Positions 16,673 through 26,412 are shown, counted from the stretch's first letter. The stretch is 64,000 bases of DNA from Flavobacterium sp. BFFFF1 (GCF_002256285.1 NZ_NKJE01000018.1:1-64000), one strand, 5' to 3'. Numbers and translations: made by a program. Notes: generated by a model not told the origin, from the sequence alone.

Positions 16673-16725
16673 TGTTAATTTAAGTTAATTTTTATATTTT
16701 TACGCAAACTAAATCACTATCCATC
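16673..16725 (+). promoter_or_regulatory. Probable promoter of the 16726 gene
   Basis: The A/T-rich 109-base gap between two divergent secreted-protein genes contains a TTG (about 16673) and, roughly 20 bases later, TATATTTTTAC, close to TAnnTTTG, with the ATG about 30 bases further on. The match is approximate. Confidence 0.3.
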
Positions 16726-18570
16726 ATGAAAAATTTAACCATTTTCTTATTTATATTCTTTTCATTGGCACCTAAAGTCACGTTTAGCCAGCTTTATGTT
16801 GGTCAAAATTCTTATCTATGCGTAACTGGCAGATTCGTTTATGAAACAAAAAACATTACCATCGAAGACAATACACTAAACGCACTTTACGGAAAAATCT
16901 ACCTTCGTTACGACGGACAACTTTTACAAGGAAATTCAGGCGCGTCGGCAAATAGTGGAACCGGAAACCTGTCGGTATTTCAGGAGGGAACAGCGGACAA
17001 GTTTCAGTACAATTACTGGTGCTCGCCTGTGGGGAGCACAACACCTTCATCGGGGAATGGAAACTTTTGGATAGATCACCTTTATGCGCCGTCAACATTC
17101 ACGGCCAGCAGCATTTCAACAGAGACAAGTGGCGAAGACGGTACAGCAACCCCTTTGACGATTTCAAACGCATGGATATTCAGGTTTCTACAAACTTTTT
17201 TTTACGAAGGATGGTCTGCAACAAACAGTACCGAAAGAATAGAAGCTGGTGAAGGATTCACTATGAAAGGAAGCGGCAGCTCCGGAGACGTCAACCATAC
17301 TACCGTAGCGGGAGTGGAAAATAATCCCGATGGCAGCCACCAAAGGTATGATTTCCGAGGGCGTCCAAACAGTGGGAACACTCCTGTATTTGTAAAAAGT
17401 GGTATGCTAACGCTCACAGGAAATCCATATCCAAGTGCAATTGACCTGGCAGACTTTCTAACCAATGAATCAAACTGCACCGGTATTGCCTACTTTTGGG
17501 AACAGAATAAAACAGTCAGCGGCACGCATCATTTGGCAGATTATGTGGGTGGATATGGCACCTTTTCACCGGCTACTGGGTATGTACAGGCGCAATATTT
17601 TCATCTTGATCCTGAATTTCCCAATGTGATGATTTACTACAGTCCTGCACAATATGGCGAGAATTTCCGAAGGAGTTTTACACCGATTGGCCAGGGATTT
17701 TTTATAGAAGGAACGACAAACGGAAGCGTTACGATGAAAGACGAATACAGAAGGTATGTTCCTGAAGGTTATACAAACTATTCTCAATTTGACCGAATGG
17801 CTGGTGGCTCAAATCCAAGTTACAAAAAACAGTTTCTGACAGCCATCGCATCCCCGAAAGAAATCAATTACATCGAACGCTTTGAAAAACAGGTACCCGA
17901 AATACGTTTAAACATACTTCAGGACAAAAAGTTGATGAGAGAGCTTTCACTTGCGTTCAACAACCAGGCTACTGCAAAAATTGACAGGGCAATGGACGCA
18001 AGATTAGTTAGTAATACTGATACCGACAATTATTTTGTTTTGGAAAACAATAAGGAATTTGCAATTAATGTATTACCATTTGAAATGGATGCAAAAATAC
18101 CACTCGGATTCAGGAACAAAAAAGCGGCAAATTATAAATTAGGAATTAAGTTCCTGCAGGACTTTGATCTTTCAGAACACATTTATCTTCATGACAAATT
18201 ATCTGACAAGTTTTATGACCTTAAAAACGAAGCTTGTGAATTAAACCTCCCTGCAGGAGTTAACAACAACCAATTTGAAATCACATTCAGCAGGGACATC
18301 CTGAGCACAAACCCCATAAACGGGCAAAACATTTGCATTCTACAGGATAACACCATAAAAAGTGTATTGATTGCCAATCCTAATTTATTGCCGCTGAGCA
18401 GCATCGTGATCTACGATATGGGAGGAAAGATAATCTACACACAAGATAGCCCGGAACCCCGAATACAATATGAAATAAACACAGCGAATCTTTCCAGTGG
18501 CGTTTACATCGTAAAACTTAAGTCAACGGTAGGTTCTGATTTCAACACTAAAATTAATGTGACAAATTAA
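16726..18570 (+). CDS. Secreted protein with T9SS C-terminal sorting domain
   Basis: 614 residues. A signal peptide covers about 1-22 (ends TFSQ). The body is beta-rich and contains YNYWCSPVG and the phrase TGNPYPSAIDLADFL, a motif shared with the 28690 gene (IGNPYPSTINASAFL), so both use the same Flavobacterial secreted module. The last 80 residues resemble the type A sorting domain of T9SS cargo (SSIVIYDMGGKIIYT ... INTANLSSGVYIVKLKS), which directs export across the outer membrane and surface attachment. No catalytic motif was recognised. A terminator follows at 18646-18678. Confidence 0.85.
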   Translation: MKNLTIFLFIFFSLAPKVTFSQLYVGQNSYLCVTGRFVYETKNITIEDNTLNALYGKIYLRYDGQLLQGNSGASANSGTGNLSVFQEGTADKFQYNYWCSPVGSTTPSSGNGNFWIDHLYAPSTFTASSISTETSGEDGTATPLTISNAWIFRFLQTFFYEGWSATNSTERIEAGEGFTMKGSGSSGDVNHTTVAGVENNPDGSHQRYDFRGRPNSGNTPVFVKSGMLTLTGNPYPSAIDLADFLTNESNCTGIAYFWEQNKTVSGTHHLADYVGGYGTFSPATGYVQAQYFHLDPEFPNVMIYYSPAQYGENFRRSFTPIGQGFFIEGTTNGSVTMKDEYRRYVPEGYTNYSQFDRMAGGSNPSYKKQFLTAIASPKEINYIERFEKQVPEIRLNILQDKKLMRELSLAFNNQATAKIDRAMDARLVSNTDTDNYFVLENNKEFAINVLPFEMDAKIPLGFRNKKAANYKLGIKFLQDFDLSEHIYLHDKLSDKFYDLKNEACELNLPAGVNNNQFEITFSRDILSTNPINGQNICILQDNTIKSVLIANPNLLPLSSIVIYDMGGKIIYTQDSPEPRIQYEINTANLSSGVYIVKLKSTVGSDFNTKINVTN

Positions 18571-18645
18571 GTTATCGTGTGGGATACACAAATAGTCAAT
18601 AGCGCTGGAAAAGTACTACAGTCAAATTCCAGATAACAATAGTCT

Positions 18646-18678
18646 CAAAAAAATCCCATTGAAAGGGATTTTTTTTAT
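18646..18678 (+). terminator. Rho-independent terminator after the 16726 gene
   Basis: AAAAAATCCC-ATTGAAA-GGGATTTTTTTT: a short stem whose T-rich arm and A-rich arm mean it could work in both directions, though only the plus-strand gene ends nearby. Confidence 0.7.
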
Positions 18679-18846
18679 TTAAACGGTGTTCAATGGCTAC
18701 AGTGGGTCGCCATAAAATACTGCGATCGAGCTAAAGCGCTTAAAAGCAGCATCACTTAAAAAACGACTACAACATCCCCTATTTCGGCTACAACCATCAG
18801 CTTTTGTTTCAGGAACTTTGCGCTATCAATTTAAAATCATTTACAC

Positions 18847-19611
18847 ATGTCAACTAAAAGTACCATTGCATTGGTGACCGGCGGAAGCCGCGGACTGGGC
18901 AGGGATATGGTCATCAACCTGGCCAGGAACGGGAACAACATCATCTTCACCTACCACAGCAACAAAGTGGAAGCCGACAAGGTCGTCGCGGAAGTATTGG
19001 CCATGGGGCAAAAGGCGATTGCCTACCCGTTGGATATGGGTTCTACAAAAGGGTTTGATGGGTTTGTTGCGCAGGTCAGCCAGCATTTGCAGGAACATGA
19101 GGGGTCGCCGCATTTCGATTTCCTGATCAACAACGCCGGCGCCGGAGTGTATGGATCGGTAGCTGAAACGACGGAAGACGCTTTTGACAGCATGATGAAC
19201 ATTCACCTGAAAGGGGTGTACTTTCTCACCCAAAAACTGTTGCCGTTGATCAAGGACGGTGGTAGGATTGTCAACATCTCCTCCGGATTGACGCGGGTGA
19301 CTTTTCCCAATGTGTCGGCGTATGCGATCATGAAAGGTGCCATTGAAACGTACACCAAATGTTTGGCGAAAGAACTGGGCAGCCGGAATATTACGGTCAA
19401 TGTGGTCGCGCCCGGCGCCATTGCGACTGATTTTGGCGGCGGTTCCAACAAATCGGATGCAAACAAGCGCAATGCGATTGCGTCCATCACTGCCTTGGGG
19501 CGTGTGGGCGAACCGGAAGACATCGGCGGCGTGGTGGCTTTCCTGTGTACGCCTGCCGCGGGATGGATGAATGGGCAGCGGCTGGAACTTTCCGGAGGGA
19601 TGATGGTATAA
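18847..19611 (+). CDS. SDR family NAD(P)-dependent oxidoreductase
   Basis: 254 residues, the classical short-chain dehydrogenase length. It has the Rossmann cofactor motif TGGSRGLG (near residue 11), the NNAGAG motif (about 98), and the catalytic Ser with Y-x-x-x-K (S in NISSGL; YAIMK at about 159). The C-terminal LELSGGMMV is typical of the FabG-like group. Substrate cannot be told from sequence. The AraC regulator gene starts 20 bases downstream on the same strand, so the two probably form an operon. Confidence 0.93.
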   Translation: MSTKSTIALVTGGSRGLGRDMVINLARNGNNIIFTYHSNKVEADKVVAEVLAMGQKAIAYPLDMGSTKGFDGFVAQVSQHLQEHEGSPHFDFLINNAGAGVYGSVAETTEDAFDSMMNIHLKGVYFLTQKLLPLIKDGGRIVNISSGLTRVTFPNVSAYAIMKGAIETYTKCLAKELGSRNITVNVVAPGAIATDFGGGSNKSDANKRNAIASITALGRVGEPEDIGGVVAFLCTPAAGWMNGQRLELSGGMMV

Positions 19612-19630
19612 TTATTTGTAATTTTGCGAC

Positions 19631-20545
19631 ATGAGCCAACATCCGGTACATAGGGTTAAATCGATTGCCGAATTCCACAAGATGAAGGAATTGCCTGCGC
19701 CTGCCCATCCTTTGATCAGTTTATTCGATTACGGCGCTTTTGAGTGTTCGACAGCCATTTACCACAAGCATTTTGTGTTTGATTTCTATCACATTTCGAT
19801 CAAGCGCAGTATTGGCGCCACGTTCCGGTATGGGCAAAACCACTATGACTTTGATGATGGCGTGATGTTCTTTATTGCGCCGAACCAGGTTTTTGGCATC
19901 GAGACGATTGAGGAGATTGCGGCTGCCAAAAGCGGTTGGGTACTGATGATCCATCCTGACTTTTTATGGGGTACTGCGTTGGCGGCAGGCATCAAGCAAT
20001 ATGAATTCTTTGACTATGCGGTACATGAGGCCTTGTTTCTTTCTGAAAAGGAAGAAACGGTGCTGAATGCCATCGTCAGGAATATTGAGCAGGAGTACCA
20101 CGGCAATCCGGATTCCTTCAGTCAGGGCATTATCATTTCCCAGATTGAGACTTTACTCAATTATTCGAACCGGTTCTACCAAAGGCAATTTTTAACCCGC
20201 AAAGCCAGCAACCACAAGATTTTAGCGCAGGTAGAAAAAATCATCGAGGATTATTTTGACGATGAGGGGACTACGGGGCTGCCGACCGTACAGTATGTAG
20301 CCGAATCCCTGCACCTGTCACCGGTATACCTGAGCAGTTTGCTGAAATCGGTCACGGGGCAGACCACGCAGCAGCACATCCACGAAAAACTAATTGAGAA
20401 AGCGAAAGAGAAACTGTCTACCACGGAATTGACGGTGTCAGAAATCGCGTTTGCGTTAGGGTTTGAACACAGCCAGAGCTTTTCCAAATTGTTTAAGGTA
20501 AAAACCAGTTTGTCGCCGTTGGCATTCCGTAGCTCGTTCAACTGA
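19631..20545 (+). CDS. AraC family transcriptional regulator
   Basis: 304 residues. The N-terminal part looks like a cupin-like ligand-binding domain (FDYGAFECSTA...HKHFVFDFYHI). The C-terminal 100 residues carry two helix-turn-helix motifs of the AraC/XylS type: VQYVAESLHLSPVYLSSLLKSV and VSEIAFALGFEHSQSFSKLFK followed by LSPLAFR. It lies directly behind the SDR gene, which it may regulate together with itself. Confidence 0.93.
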   Translation: MSQHPVHRVKSIAEFHKMKELPAPAHPLISLFDYGAFECSTAIYHKHFVFDFYHISIKRSIGATFRYGQNHYDFDDGVMFFIAPNQVFGIETIEEIAAAKSGWVLMIHPDFLWGTALAAGIKQYEFFDYAVHEALFLSEKEETVLNAIVRNIEQEYHGNPDSFSQGIIISQIETLLNYSNRFYQRQFLTRKASNHKILAQVEKIIEDYFDDEGTTGLPTVQYVAESLHLSPVYLSSLLKSVTGQTTQQHIHEKLIEKAKEKLSTTELTVSEIAFALGFEHSQSFSKLFKVKTSLSPLAFRSSFN

Positions 20546-20689
20546 TTTGATACAAATACTTCGCCCACCATTGCTCCAATTCAGCGGTTCCCTGGAGTGT
20601 ACGATTGTAACGGGTACTGGGCCATGTGCCTCATCATAGGCAGCAACTGAAGGCGGCGATTCCTTCACAATTATGATTTTGTTGGGATT

Positions 20690-20720
20690 TTGTTAACGGT
20701 AATACTGCTAATTTTACTAA
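20690..20720 (+). promoter_or_regulatory. Candidate promoter of the 20742 gene
   Basis: A TTG near 20694 is followed after about 16 bases by TAATTTTAC, an imperfect TAnnTTTG box, some 30 bases before the ATG. Confidence 0.3.
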
Positions 20721-20741
20721 CTTAATTTAAAAAAAAAGCAC

Positions 20742-22238
20742 ATGAAAAAAATTACACTTTCACTTTTCGCCTGTGTTTTCTCTGCTGCCGGCTTCGCGCA
20801 GTTCAGTGAAGACTTTGATGCAGGGACGGATCTTCCGGTCGGATGGTCTGTAATCCAGGGTGGCGATGCCAACAACTGGGAAATACTTGATATTACAAAC
20901 GAGTTTGGCCTTGACGCACACTCCGGTTCCAATGCCGCGGCCATCCAGTATGATTCAGACAGCCCGCATGACGACTACCTCGTTACGCCTGCTATTACTG
21001 TTGCTGCCGGCGTGAATGATTATTTCTCATTCTGGGGTAGGAGCCTTGATCCTGACTATCCGGAAATGATTGATGTACGACTGTCTACTGCGGGCGCCAC
21101 CAATCCTGCAGATTTCAACGTGACGCTACAGGCCAATGTTACGCCTTTCAGCAGTGAGGACTATTACAAGTTTTCGTATGACCTTAGCGCGTATGTTGGC
21201 CAAACAGTATATATCGCTTTTTATTCGTCTACATTTGATAAGTTTGTTTTTGAAGTGGATGATGTGTTGAGCGGTGCATTGCCAAACTGCCTCGAGCCTA
21301 TGGCCGGGGTTGTGACCAATATCACTGACTCTGGAGCAACAGTAGGATGGACTTCTGCAGGAAACGCGTTCGAGTTGGAATACGGCCCGGATGGCTTTAT
21401 ACAGGGAACAGGAACGACTCTTGCTGCTTTAGGCGCCACCTCCATAAATTTATCCGGACTTGATTCGTCAACAGTATATGATGTATACATCAGACAAAAC
21501 TGTAGCGTAAATAGTGCTAGCGAATATACAGCGCTTTCATTCGAGACGCTGGAAACATTAGCGGCTAATGATGAGTGTATTGGCGCAGTTGCGATTGTAC
21601 CTGGTGGGGATTTTGAAGCCAGTGCAGTGACGTCTACGAGTGTGGGCGCTACTGATTCGGCTGATTTGCCAAGCTGCCAGGAGTCTGCCATCCGTGATGT
21701 ATGGTTTAGTGTGGTTGTTCCAGCAGACGGTAACGTGACACTTGAAACACAACTGGTTACAGATTCTGCTAACGATGATACGATTATGGTTGCGTATTCA
21801 GGAGATTGTACCAATCTTTCTGAAATTGACTGTAATGACGATAATCCCGATGGCAATGATCTTTTCTCTAAACTCAATCTTACCGGATTGACACCGGGCG
21901 AAACGATTTATGTTGCGGTATGGCAGTATGACGGTTTGTTTGGGTCGACACCCGATGCTTTCAGGTTTTCAGCTTACAACGCAACCCTTGCTGTACCAAA
22001 TCAGGAAGCTTCAAAACTTACCTATTTCCCAAACCCGGTCAGCAATGTGCTAAACCTGTCTTATGACCAGGAAATTGTTGATGTGAGCGTGACCAATATG
22101 GTGGGACAACAGGTATTGTCCAAAACGATTAATGCGACTTCGACTGCCTTGGATCTTTCTGCTTTGGCACAGGGTACATACGCTGTGAAGGTAAACACCG
22201 GAAACGCTACAAAGGTGGTGAAAGTGGTGAAACAATAG
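20742..22238 (+). CDS. Secreted adhesin-like protein with choice-of-anchor J, FnIII and T9SS sorting domains
   Basis: 498 residues. A signal peptide (1-19, ending GFAQ) precedes a cleaved-adhesin/choice-of-anchor J domain (about 20-180: FSEDFDAGTDLPVGWSVIQG, DDYLVTPAI). A fibronectin type III-like domain (about 190-270: SGATVGWTSAGNAFELEYG) and a PPC-like beta domain (about 275-405: DECIGAVAI, RDVWFSVVVPADGNV) follow. The last 75 residues are a textbook type A T9SS sorting domain (LTYFPNPVSNVLNLSY ... VVKVVKQ). Probably a cell-surface or released protein. A strong terminator follows 20 bases after the stop. Confidence 0.92.
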   Translation: MKKITLSLFACVFSAAGFAQFSEDFDAGTDLPVGWSVIQGGDANNWEILDITNEFGLDAHSGSNAAAIQYDSDSPHDDYLVTPAITVAAGVNDYFSFWGRSLDPDYPEMIDVRLSTAGATNPADFNVTLQANVTPFSSEDYYKFSYDLSAYVGQTVYIAFYSSTFDKFVFEVDDVLSGALPNCLEPMAGVVTNITDSGATVGWTSAGNAFELEYGPDGFIQGTGTTLAALGATSINLSGLDSSTVYDVYIRQNCSVNSASEYTALSFETLETLAANDECIGAVAIVPGGDFEASAVTSTSVGATDSADLPSCQESAIRDVWFSVVVPADGNVTLETQLVTDSANDDTIMVAYSGDCTNLSEIDCNDDNPDGNDLFSKLNLTGLTPGETIYVAVWQYDGLFGSTPDAFRFSAYNATLAVPNQEASKLTYFPNPVSNVLNLSYDQEIVDVSVTNMVGQQVLSKTINATSTALDLSALAQGTYAVKVNTGNATKVVKVVKQ

Positions 22239-22256
22239 TCTGACGATTGTTATATA

Positions 22257-22288
22257 TAAAGGCTGCCGCGAGGCGGCCTTTTTTTTTG
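22257..22288 (+). terminator. Rho-independent terminator after the 20742 gene
   Basis: AAAGGCTGCC-GCGA-GGCGGCCTTTTTTTTT: a GC-rich stem with one bulge followed by a T-run. Confidence 0.85.
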
Positions 22289-22415
22289 AGGTGGGTTGTC
22301 GAATTAATTTCCGTTGGACTGGCAATCCGCTCCTACGGTTGGGCGCCCTCCGCTACATACCTGTTTTCGAGTAACATGGGAATAACACGGTAATTATATA
22401 GATGTTAGGCGGATG

Positions 22416-22754
22416 TTATCTTTCATGGATCTCTGTATCAATTACGGGCAGGTCTTTGTTTTTTGCGGCCGCTGCGACATCAGCAAGGTACTTTTTTCCA
22501 AATGCATTGGCGCGTTCCAATTCCTTTTGGCCTGCTGCAGAGGCGTTGCGAAACTTCTTAACAATAGTATCGTGTTGGTACACCGGCACCCACTCATAAC
22601 TGTTTGCTGCACGGGCGAGTACCGTGGTGGCTACCTCGTGTGATGCTTTGTTGTAATAGGGACGTATTGCCTGTTGGGTTTTAATCTCTGCGTATCTGGG
22701 CTGCGCAAAACCTGCCGCCGAAACGAACAACAGGATCAGGTATATTTTATTCAT
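22416..22754 (-). CDS. Small secreted protein, paralogue of the 30888 gene
   Basis: 112 residues with a signal peptide (about 1-18, ending GFAQ). It aligns end to end without gaps with the protein at 30888-31226, also 112 residues: shared features include GFAQ-x-RY, IRPxYN, SH, a Trp-x-Pro in the middle, VK(K/R)F, AxGKK, and a common C-terminal TEI-x-ER. No known family was recognised. The conserved charged helical C-terminal half and the lack of any lipobox suggest a soluble periplasmic protein. Confidence 0.75.
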   Translation of the reverse strand: MNKIYLILLFVSAAGFAQPRYAEIKTQQAIRPYYNKASHEVATTVLARAANSYEWVPVYQHDTIVKKFRNASAAGQKELERANAFGKKYLADVAAAAKNKDLPVIDTEIHER

Positions 22755-23189
22755 TTTTTCTGCTTTAGCGGACGGTAGCAGGTTAGGTGGGGCATTGCAA
22801 GTTATGCCAAAATCGGTGGTTTGTCAAGGCTTTTAAAGTTACTTTAACAGGCTTGTCAGTGATTGACGAGTTCCCGCAACGATAATTCGTTACAGTCCAA
22901 ATCTCTGCGTTGCATTGATTGTAAAATTAAACGCATGCAGGCCTGCCTGAAACCTGGTGCTATTAAATCCCGTAAAATTCAGCAGGAAACGCCCATCGGT
23001 ATGGATTGGCTTTTTAAAACGCCGAATCAGACGATTACTCATTGTGATTGAAAATAATTCACTACGCCGTCAGCCGTACGTTTATTTTTGTATTTTCGTT
23101 TTGTAGGAAAAAAATATTCGCTGCCTTCAATGTCCGCTGCAGGCTCCCGCTTTTTTCTGCATAATCTTCCTTCTGAAACCCTAGCCAGT
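22755..23189. other. Gene-free stretch
   Basis: No supported gene in 435 bases. Short open frames exist but lack coding character. A TATTTTTG (near 23077-23090) upstream of the DUF3667 gene matches the -7 consensus, but no TTG lies at the right distance. Confidence 0.35.
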
Positions 23190-23918
23190 ATGACAAACTG
23201 TAAAAAATGTGCCAGCGAGATTGATCATAATTTTTGTGGCCAATGCGGGCATCCCGCGCAATTAAAAAGCATTGACCACCACTATGTTTCCCACGAGCTG
23301 TTGCACCTGCTTCATTTTGAAAAAGGATTCCTGTTTAACGCAAAAGAGTTGTTCCTTAGGCCCGGCAACAGCATCCGGATGTTTATTAAAGAAGACAGGA
23401 CCAAACACATGAAACCCATCGCGTTCCTGATCTTCTGCGCCCTTTTATACACGTTTGTGTACAATTACTTTAAGCCGGCCGGCAGCGCTCATGCTGCTGA
23501 AACAACTGAAACACAATCTACTGTCGCTGTGATGCAGCATTGGGTAACAACCCATTTTGGTTACGCTTATGTGCTGATTAGTGTTTTCCTTGCTTTTTGG
23601 ACCAAGGTGTTTTTCCGGAAGCAGGGTTATAATTTTTACGAAATCATAACGCTTTTGTGCTTCATCCTCGGCCAGGGGTTGTTGCTGACTATGGTCGTGT
23701 TGCCTTTTGTCGGTATACTAAACAATTATGTTTTCGCCGCAATTGCGATTTCGACTACGATGATTTATCCTACCTTCGCCATAGGGCAGTTTTTCGGAAG
23801 CCGTAAAGCCATCAATTATGTCAAGGCAGCCGTCGTGTTTTTACTCGGAAACCTATCGTTCTATTTGACTGTGCTGCTGATTGGTACGGCCATAGACTAT
23901 GCGAAATCAATTTTATAA
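23190..23918 (+). CDS. DUF3667 membrane protein with N-terminal zinc ribbon
   Basis: 242 residues. Residues 3-17 form a zinc ribbon (CKKC...CGQC), followed by the conserved DUF3667 block (HELLHLLHFEKGFLFNAKELFLRPG and a Lys/Arg-rich KEDRTKHMKPI). Four to five membrane helices follow, at about 74-92, 120-140, 155-175, 180-195 and 205-235. The start at 23190 was chosen because the Met-Thr-Asn-Cys-x-x-Cys beginning is typical of the family; an upstream in-frame start would add 34 atypical residues. Function unknown. The small membrane gene 19 bases downstream probably belongs to the same operon. Confidence 0.85.
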   Translation: MTNCKKCASEIDHNFCGQCGHPAQLKSIDHHYVSHELLHLLHFEKGFLFNAKELFLRPGNSIRMFIKEDRTKHMKPIAFLIFCALLYTFVYNYFKPAGSAHAAETTETQSTVAVMQHWVTTHFGYAYVLISVFLAFWTKVFFRKQGYNFYEIITLLCFILGQGLLLTMVVLPFVGILNNYVFAAIAISTTMIYPTFAIGQFFGSRKAINYVKAAVVFLLGNLSFYLTVLLIGTAIDYAKSIL

Positions 23919-23936
23919 AAATTTAAAATTACTACA

Positions 23937-24185
23937 GTGAAAGAAAAACAATTTAGTGAGATGAGTGATGCAGAATTACTCAAAAACAAAAAAATGATGA
24001 CCATAATGATTGCTGTATTGATTGGCGCAATCGTCCTGGGACTGGCTTCCGGAACCTATCTTGCTTTTCAGGGCGAGTTTACATTCTCAAACGTGATCCC
24101 AATCGTGATGATTCCGATGGCCATTCTACAAAACCGCAACCTGAAAGAAATCAAAAAGGAAATGGAGCGGCGAAATTTGCAGTAA
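23937..24185 (+). CDS. Small two-helix membrane protein (GTG start)
   Basis: 82 residues, starting at GTG. The N-terminal FSEMSDAELLKNKKM is characteristic of a family of small Flavobacterial membrane proteins, sometimes given the odd name redox-active disulfide protein 2; no Cys pair is present here, so that name should not be taken literally. Membrane helices at about 21-42 and 50-65; a charged C-terminal tail (LKEIKKEMERR). It follows the DUF3667 gene by 18 bases. Confidence 0.65.
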   Translation: MKEKQFSEMSDAELLKNKKMMTIMIAVLIGAIVLGLASGTYLAFQGEFTFSNVIPIVMIPMAILQNRNLKEIKKEMERRNLQ

Positions 24186-24530
24186 AAAAAATACTTCATA
24201 CCATTGGTGTCCTCCAATGCGCTTTACGATGAAGATTAACGTATTGTTCTTTTTGTTTGCTCCCATTTTTTTCAAACATATCGATGAATAAAATCCGCAT
24301 TGGCGATGCAGACTGGATGCGGTGATTATTGCGGATCGGGATTACCTGGATGCGATTTGGGGACCAGAGAAAAAAATTGATCTCACTACAAAAAGATCAA
24401 ATAGCCGGGGATATTGTACAGCGAAGCGCTGCCCCGTTAAAAAGTGTTTGCATACCTGCCTTTTTTGGCTTACATTAGCTCATATGCCACAAAGCACTCC
24501 GATTATTACGTGGCCTAAAATCCAAAATAT
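24186..24530. other. Gene-free stretch
   Basis: 345 bases without a convincing gene. A short frame at 24322-24540 overlaps the next gene's start and has no recognisable family. Confidence 0.35.
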
Positions 24531-24902
24531 ATGCAATTAGGCGCTTTTTCCATCAGCCTGTCCGTCAGTGACATTCAGGCATCAAAAGAATTTTATGAGA
24601 ACCTGGGATTTTCGGTCTTCGCCGGAGGCATGGATCAGAATTATCTCATCATGAAAAATGGCAATGCGCTGATTGGCTTGTTCGAGGGCATGTTCGAAGG
24701 CAATATCCTGACCTTTAATCCGGGTTGGGATGAGAATGCCCAAAATATTGAGACTTTTGACGACGTACGCGAAATCCAGAAACAACTCAAAACGAAAGGG
24801 ATTGGACTGGAGAATGAAGCCGACGAAAATACATCCGGCCCATCCAGTTTTATGATTACCGACCCCGATGGAAACATTATCCTGATTGACCAACACCGCT
24901 AA
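24531..24902 (+). CDS. VOC family (glyoxalase/bleomycin-resistance fold) protein
   Basis: 123 residues with the two paired beta-alpha-beta-beta-beta units of the vicinal oxygen chelate fold: SLSVSDIQASKEFYENLGFSV at the start and TDPDGNIILIDQH at the end. VOC proteins include glyoxalase I, dioxygenases and antibiotic-binding proteins; the expected metal-ligand positions are not all obvious (no His in the first strand), so the enzyme activity is open. Confidence 0.88.
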   Translation: MQLGAFSISLSVSDIQASKEFYENLGFSVFAGGMDQNYLIMKNGNALIGLFEGMFEGNILTFNPGWDENAQNIETFDDVREIQKQLKTKGIGLENEADENTSGPSSFMITDPDGNIILIDQHR

Positions 24903-24983
24903 TTGCCGGTACCGTCCTGAATCCAAATCTTTAAACGCTGCCCGTCTTTAGAATAACGATGAACACTGCTTAAAAATTCCGAC

Positions 24984-25403
24984 ATGAAAAAATTGATATG
25001 CTTCGTAGCCTTCATGCTGCCTTTCTTAGTGGGTTTTAAGGGTGAAGTTACGCGCGCAAAGGGCATTGAATTTTACAAGGGCTCGTTCGCTGAGGCCCTA
25101 AAAGCATCTAAAGAAACAGGAAAGCCCATATTTATCGATGTATTCGCCACGTGGTGCGGCCCCTGCAGGCAACTTAAGAAAAGCTTCCGTGACGACGCAG
25201 TAGGAACGTATTACAACAAGAACTTTATCTGCTTCAGCGTGGATGGCGAAACGGCGGAAGGGCGCGTGATCCGTGGTGCTTACAATATCAGCTCCTACCC
25301 CACCTTACTCATTGTTAATCAGGATGGAAAACAACTGGCGCGTACCGAGGGATATATGAAACCATACATCTTAATCAACTTCGGAAGGCGCGTAATTCCC
25401 TAA
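24984..25403 (+). CDS. Thioredoxin-fold protein, periplasmic
   Basis: 139 residues. A short hydrophobic N terminus (1-18) is probably a signal peptide. The redox site WCGPCRQ sits at about 54-60 after the strand IFIDVFAT, and the cis-Pro loop is SSYPTL (about 105-110). It resembles the thioredoxin_7/DUF255-like group that reduces or isomerises disulfides in the envelope. Length is slightly above a bare thioredoxin because of the N-terminal extension. No operon partner. Confidence 0.88.
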   Translation: MKKLICFVAFMLPFLVGFKGEVTRAKGIEFYKGSFAEALKASKETGKPIFIDVFATWCGPCRQLKKSFRDDAVGTYYNKNFICFSVDGETAEGRVIRGAYNISSYPTLLIVNQDGKQLARTEGYMKPYILINFGRRVIP

Positions 25404-25581
25404 ACCAAACCCTTTGATTCAATAAACATCAAAAAATATAACGCTGTACATCTGCCATGTCATGCGATTTTACATTTTTAAACATTTCCTAAAGTATCTA
25501 TAAATTACGCCAGGGCCGGCCACTTTAAAGAATCTTTCCCGCTATATTTACCGTAATTACTAATATAAAACCCCAAATTAG

Positions 25582-26013
25582 ATGAAGTCATTTCTATTAT
25601 CGCTCGTATTGTGCTGCAGTTGTTTCTGCTTTGGACAGACAGCAAAAGATTCGATTAAACTGGCTAAAAACACCCAAAAGGCTCAGGAATTGACCGCAAA
25701 ACTTGTAGAACAACGAACCGAACTTGCCGAACTTGAAGCCAAACTCATTCCGATTCAGGAAGAAGCCAGGGAGAAGATTGAAAAGGCCAAAGCTTCAAGT
25801 TCCGATAACAAACGGGCAGCGTCCAAGCTGGAAAGCGATCTTGACAGCCGTAAGAAGGCACGGCGGGCGCGGAATGCAGGCGACCAGGCCGCAGATGATG
25901 CGAAACAGGCGCGTAAAGCTTCTGACCGTTTGGAAGATACCGAAAAGGACATTAAAAAACTGAAGTCGCGAATCAAGTCCAATGAGAAAAAACTGGAGAA
26001 GCTCGTGCAATAA
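25582..26013 (+). CDS. Secreted coiled-coil protein of unknown function
   Basis: 143 residues. The N terminus is a signal peptide (about 1-19, ending FGQT). Everything after is one charged, Ala/Lys/Glu-rich coiled coil with heptad spacing (ELTAKLVEQRTELAELEAKL, then EKDIKKLKSRIKSNEKKLEKL). No family recognised; a periplasmic structural or adapter role is a guess. The TATATTTAC at about 25541 may be the -7 box of its promoter. Confidence 0.65.
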   Translation: MKSFLLSLVLCCSCFCFGQTAKDSIKLAKNTQKAQELTAKLVEQRTELAELEAKLIPIQEEAREKIEKAKASSSDNKRAASKLESDLDSRKKARRARNAGDQAADDAKQARKASDRLEDTEKDIKKLKSRIKSNEKKLEKLVQ

Positions 26014-26026
26014 TCAGTTGAAGCCC

Positions 26027-26314
26027 CTAGACGTGCGCAAAGTTTATCGCGGCGATGGCGGCACAGCTTAGTAATCCGACGATCAAAAGATTGAATATGG
26101 TTTTGTGCTTTTGCACGGAAATAACCGCGCCGTTGAAAGCCAGGCATACGATAACAACCAGAAACAACTGAATCATCTGGATCAGTCCATTTCCATTTTC
26201 AAGAATGGCCATCGCGGCGATACCTCCTGCACAGCTTTGCACCAAAATACCAAGTGCACAACTTCCTAAAAATCCCTGTTCAAATTTGCTAAAAACATTT
26301 TCATATGTGCTCAT
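26027..26314 (-). CDS. Small integral membrane protein
   Basis: 95 residues with three hydrophobic helices (about 12-34, 42-62, 72-92) and a short cytoplasmic start. Rich in Ala, Gly and Ile. No motif or family recognised. It lies 13 bases from the convergent 25582 gene. Confidence 0.6.
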   Translation of the reverse strand: MSTYENVFSKFEQGFLGSCALGILVQSCAGGIAAMAILENGNGLIQMIQLFLVVIVCLAFNGAVISVQKHKTIFNLLIVGLLSCAAIAAINFAHV

Positions 26315-26412
26315 AACCTGCTGATTTAAAATTTATACCGCAAAGCTACTGAGACAGTTTCAGGCTAAAAATGACCATAATCATTTTCGCCTCAGGTAAA
26401 AATGCATAATCG

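Noticed and set aside
22863..23051. 62-codon open frame
   Set aside because: No signal, family, promoter or coding character.
24322..24540. 72-codon open frame
   Set aside because: Overlaps the VOC gene start and has no recognisable family.
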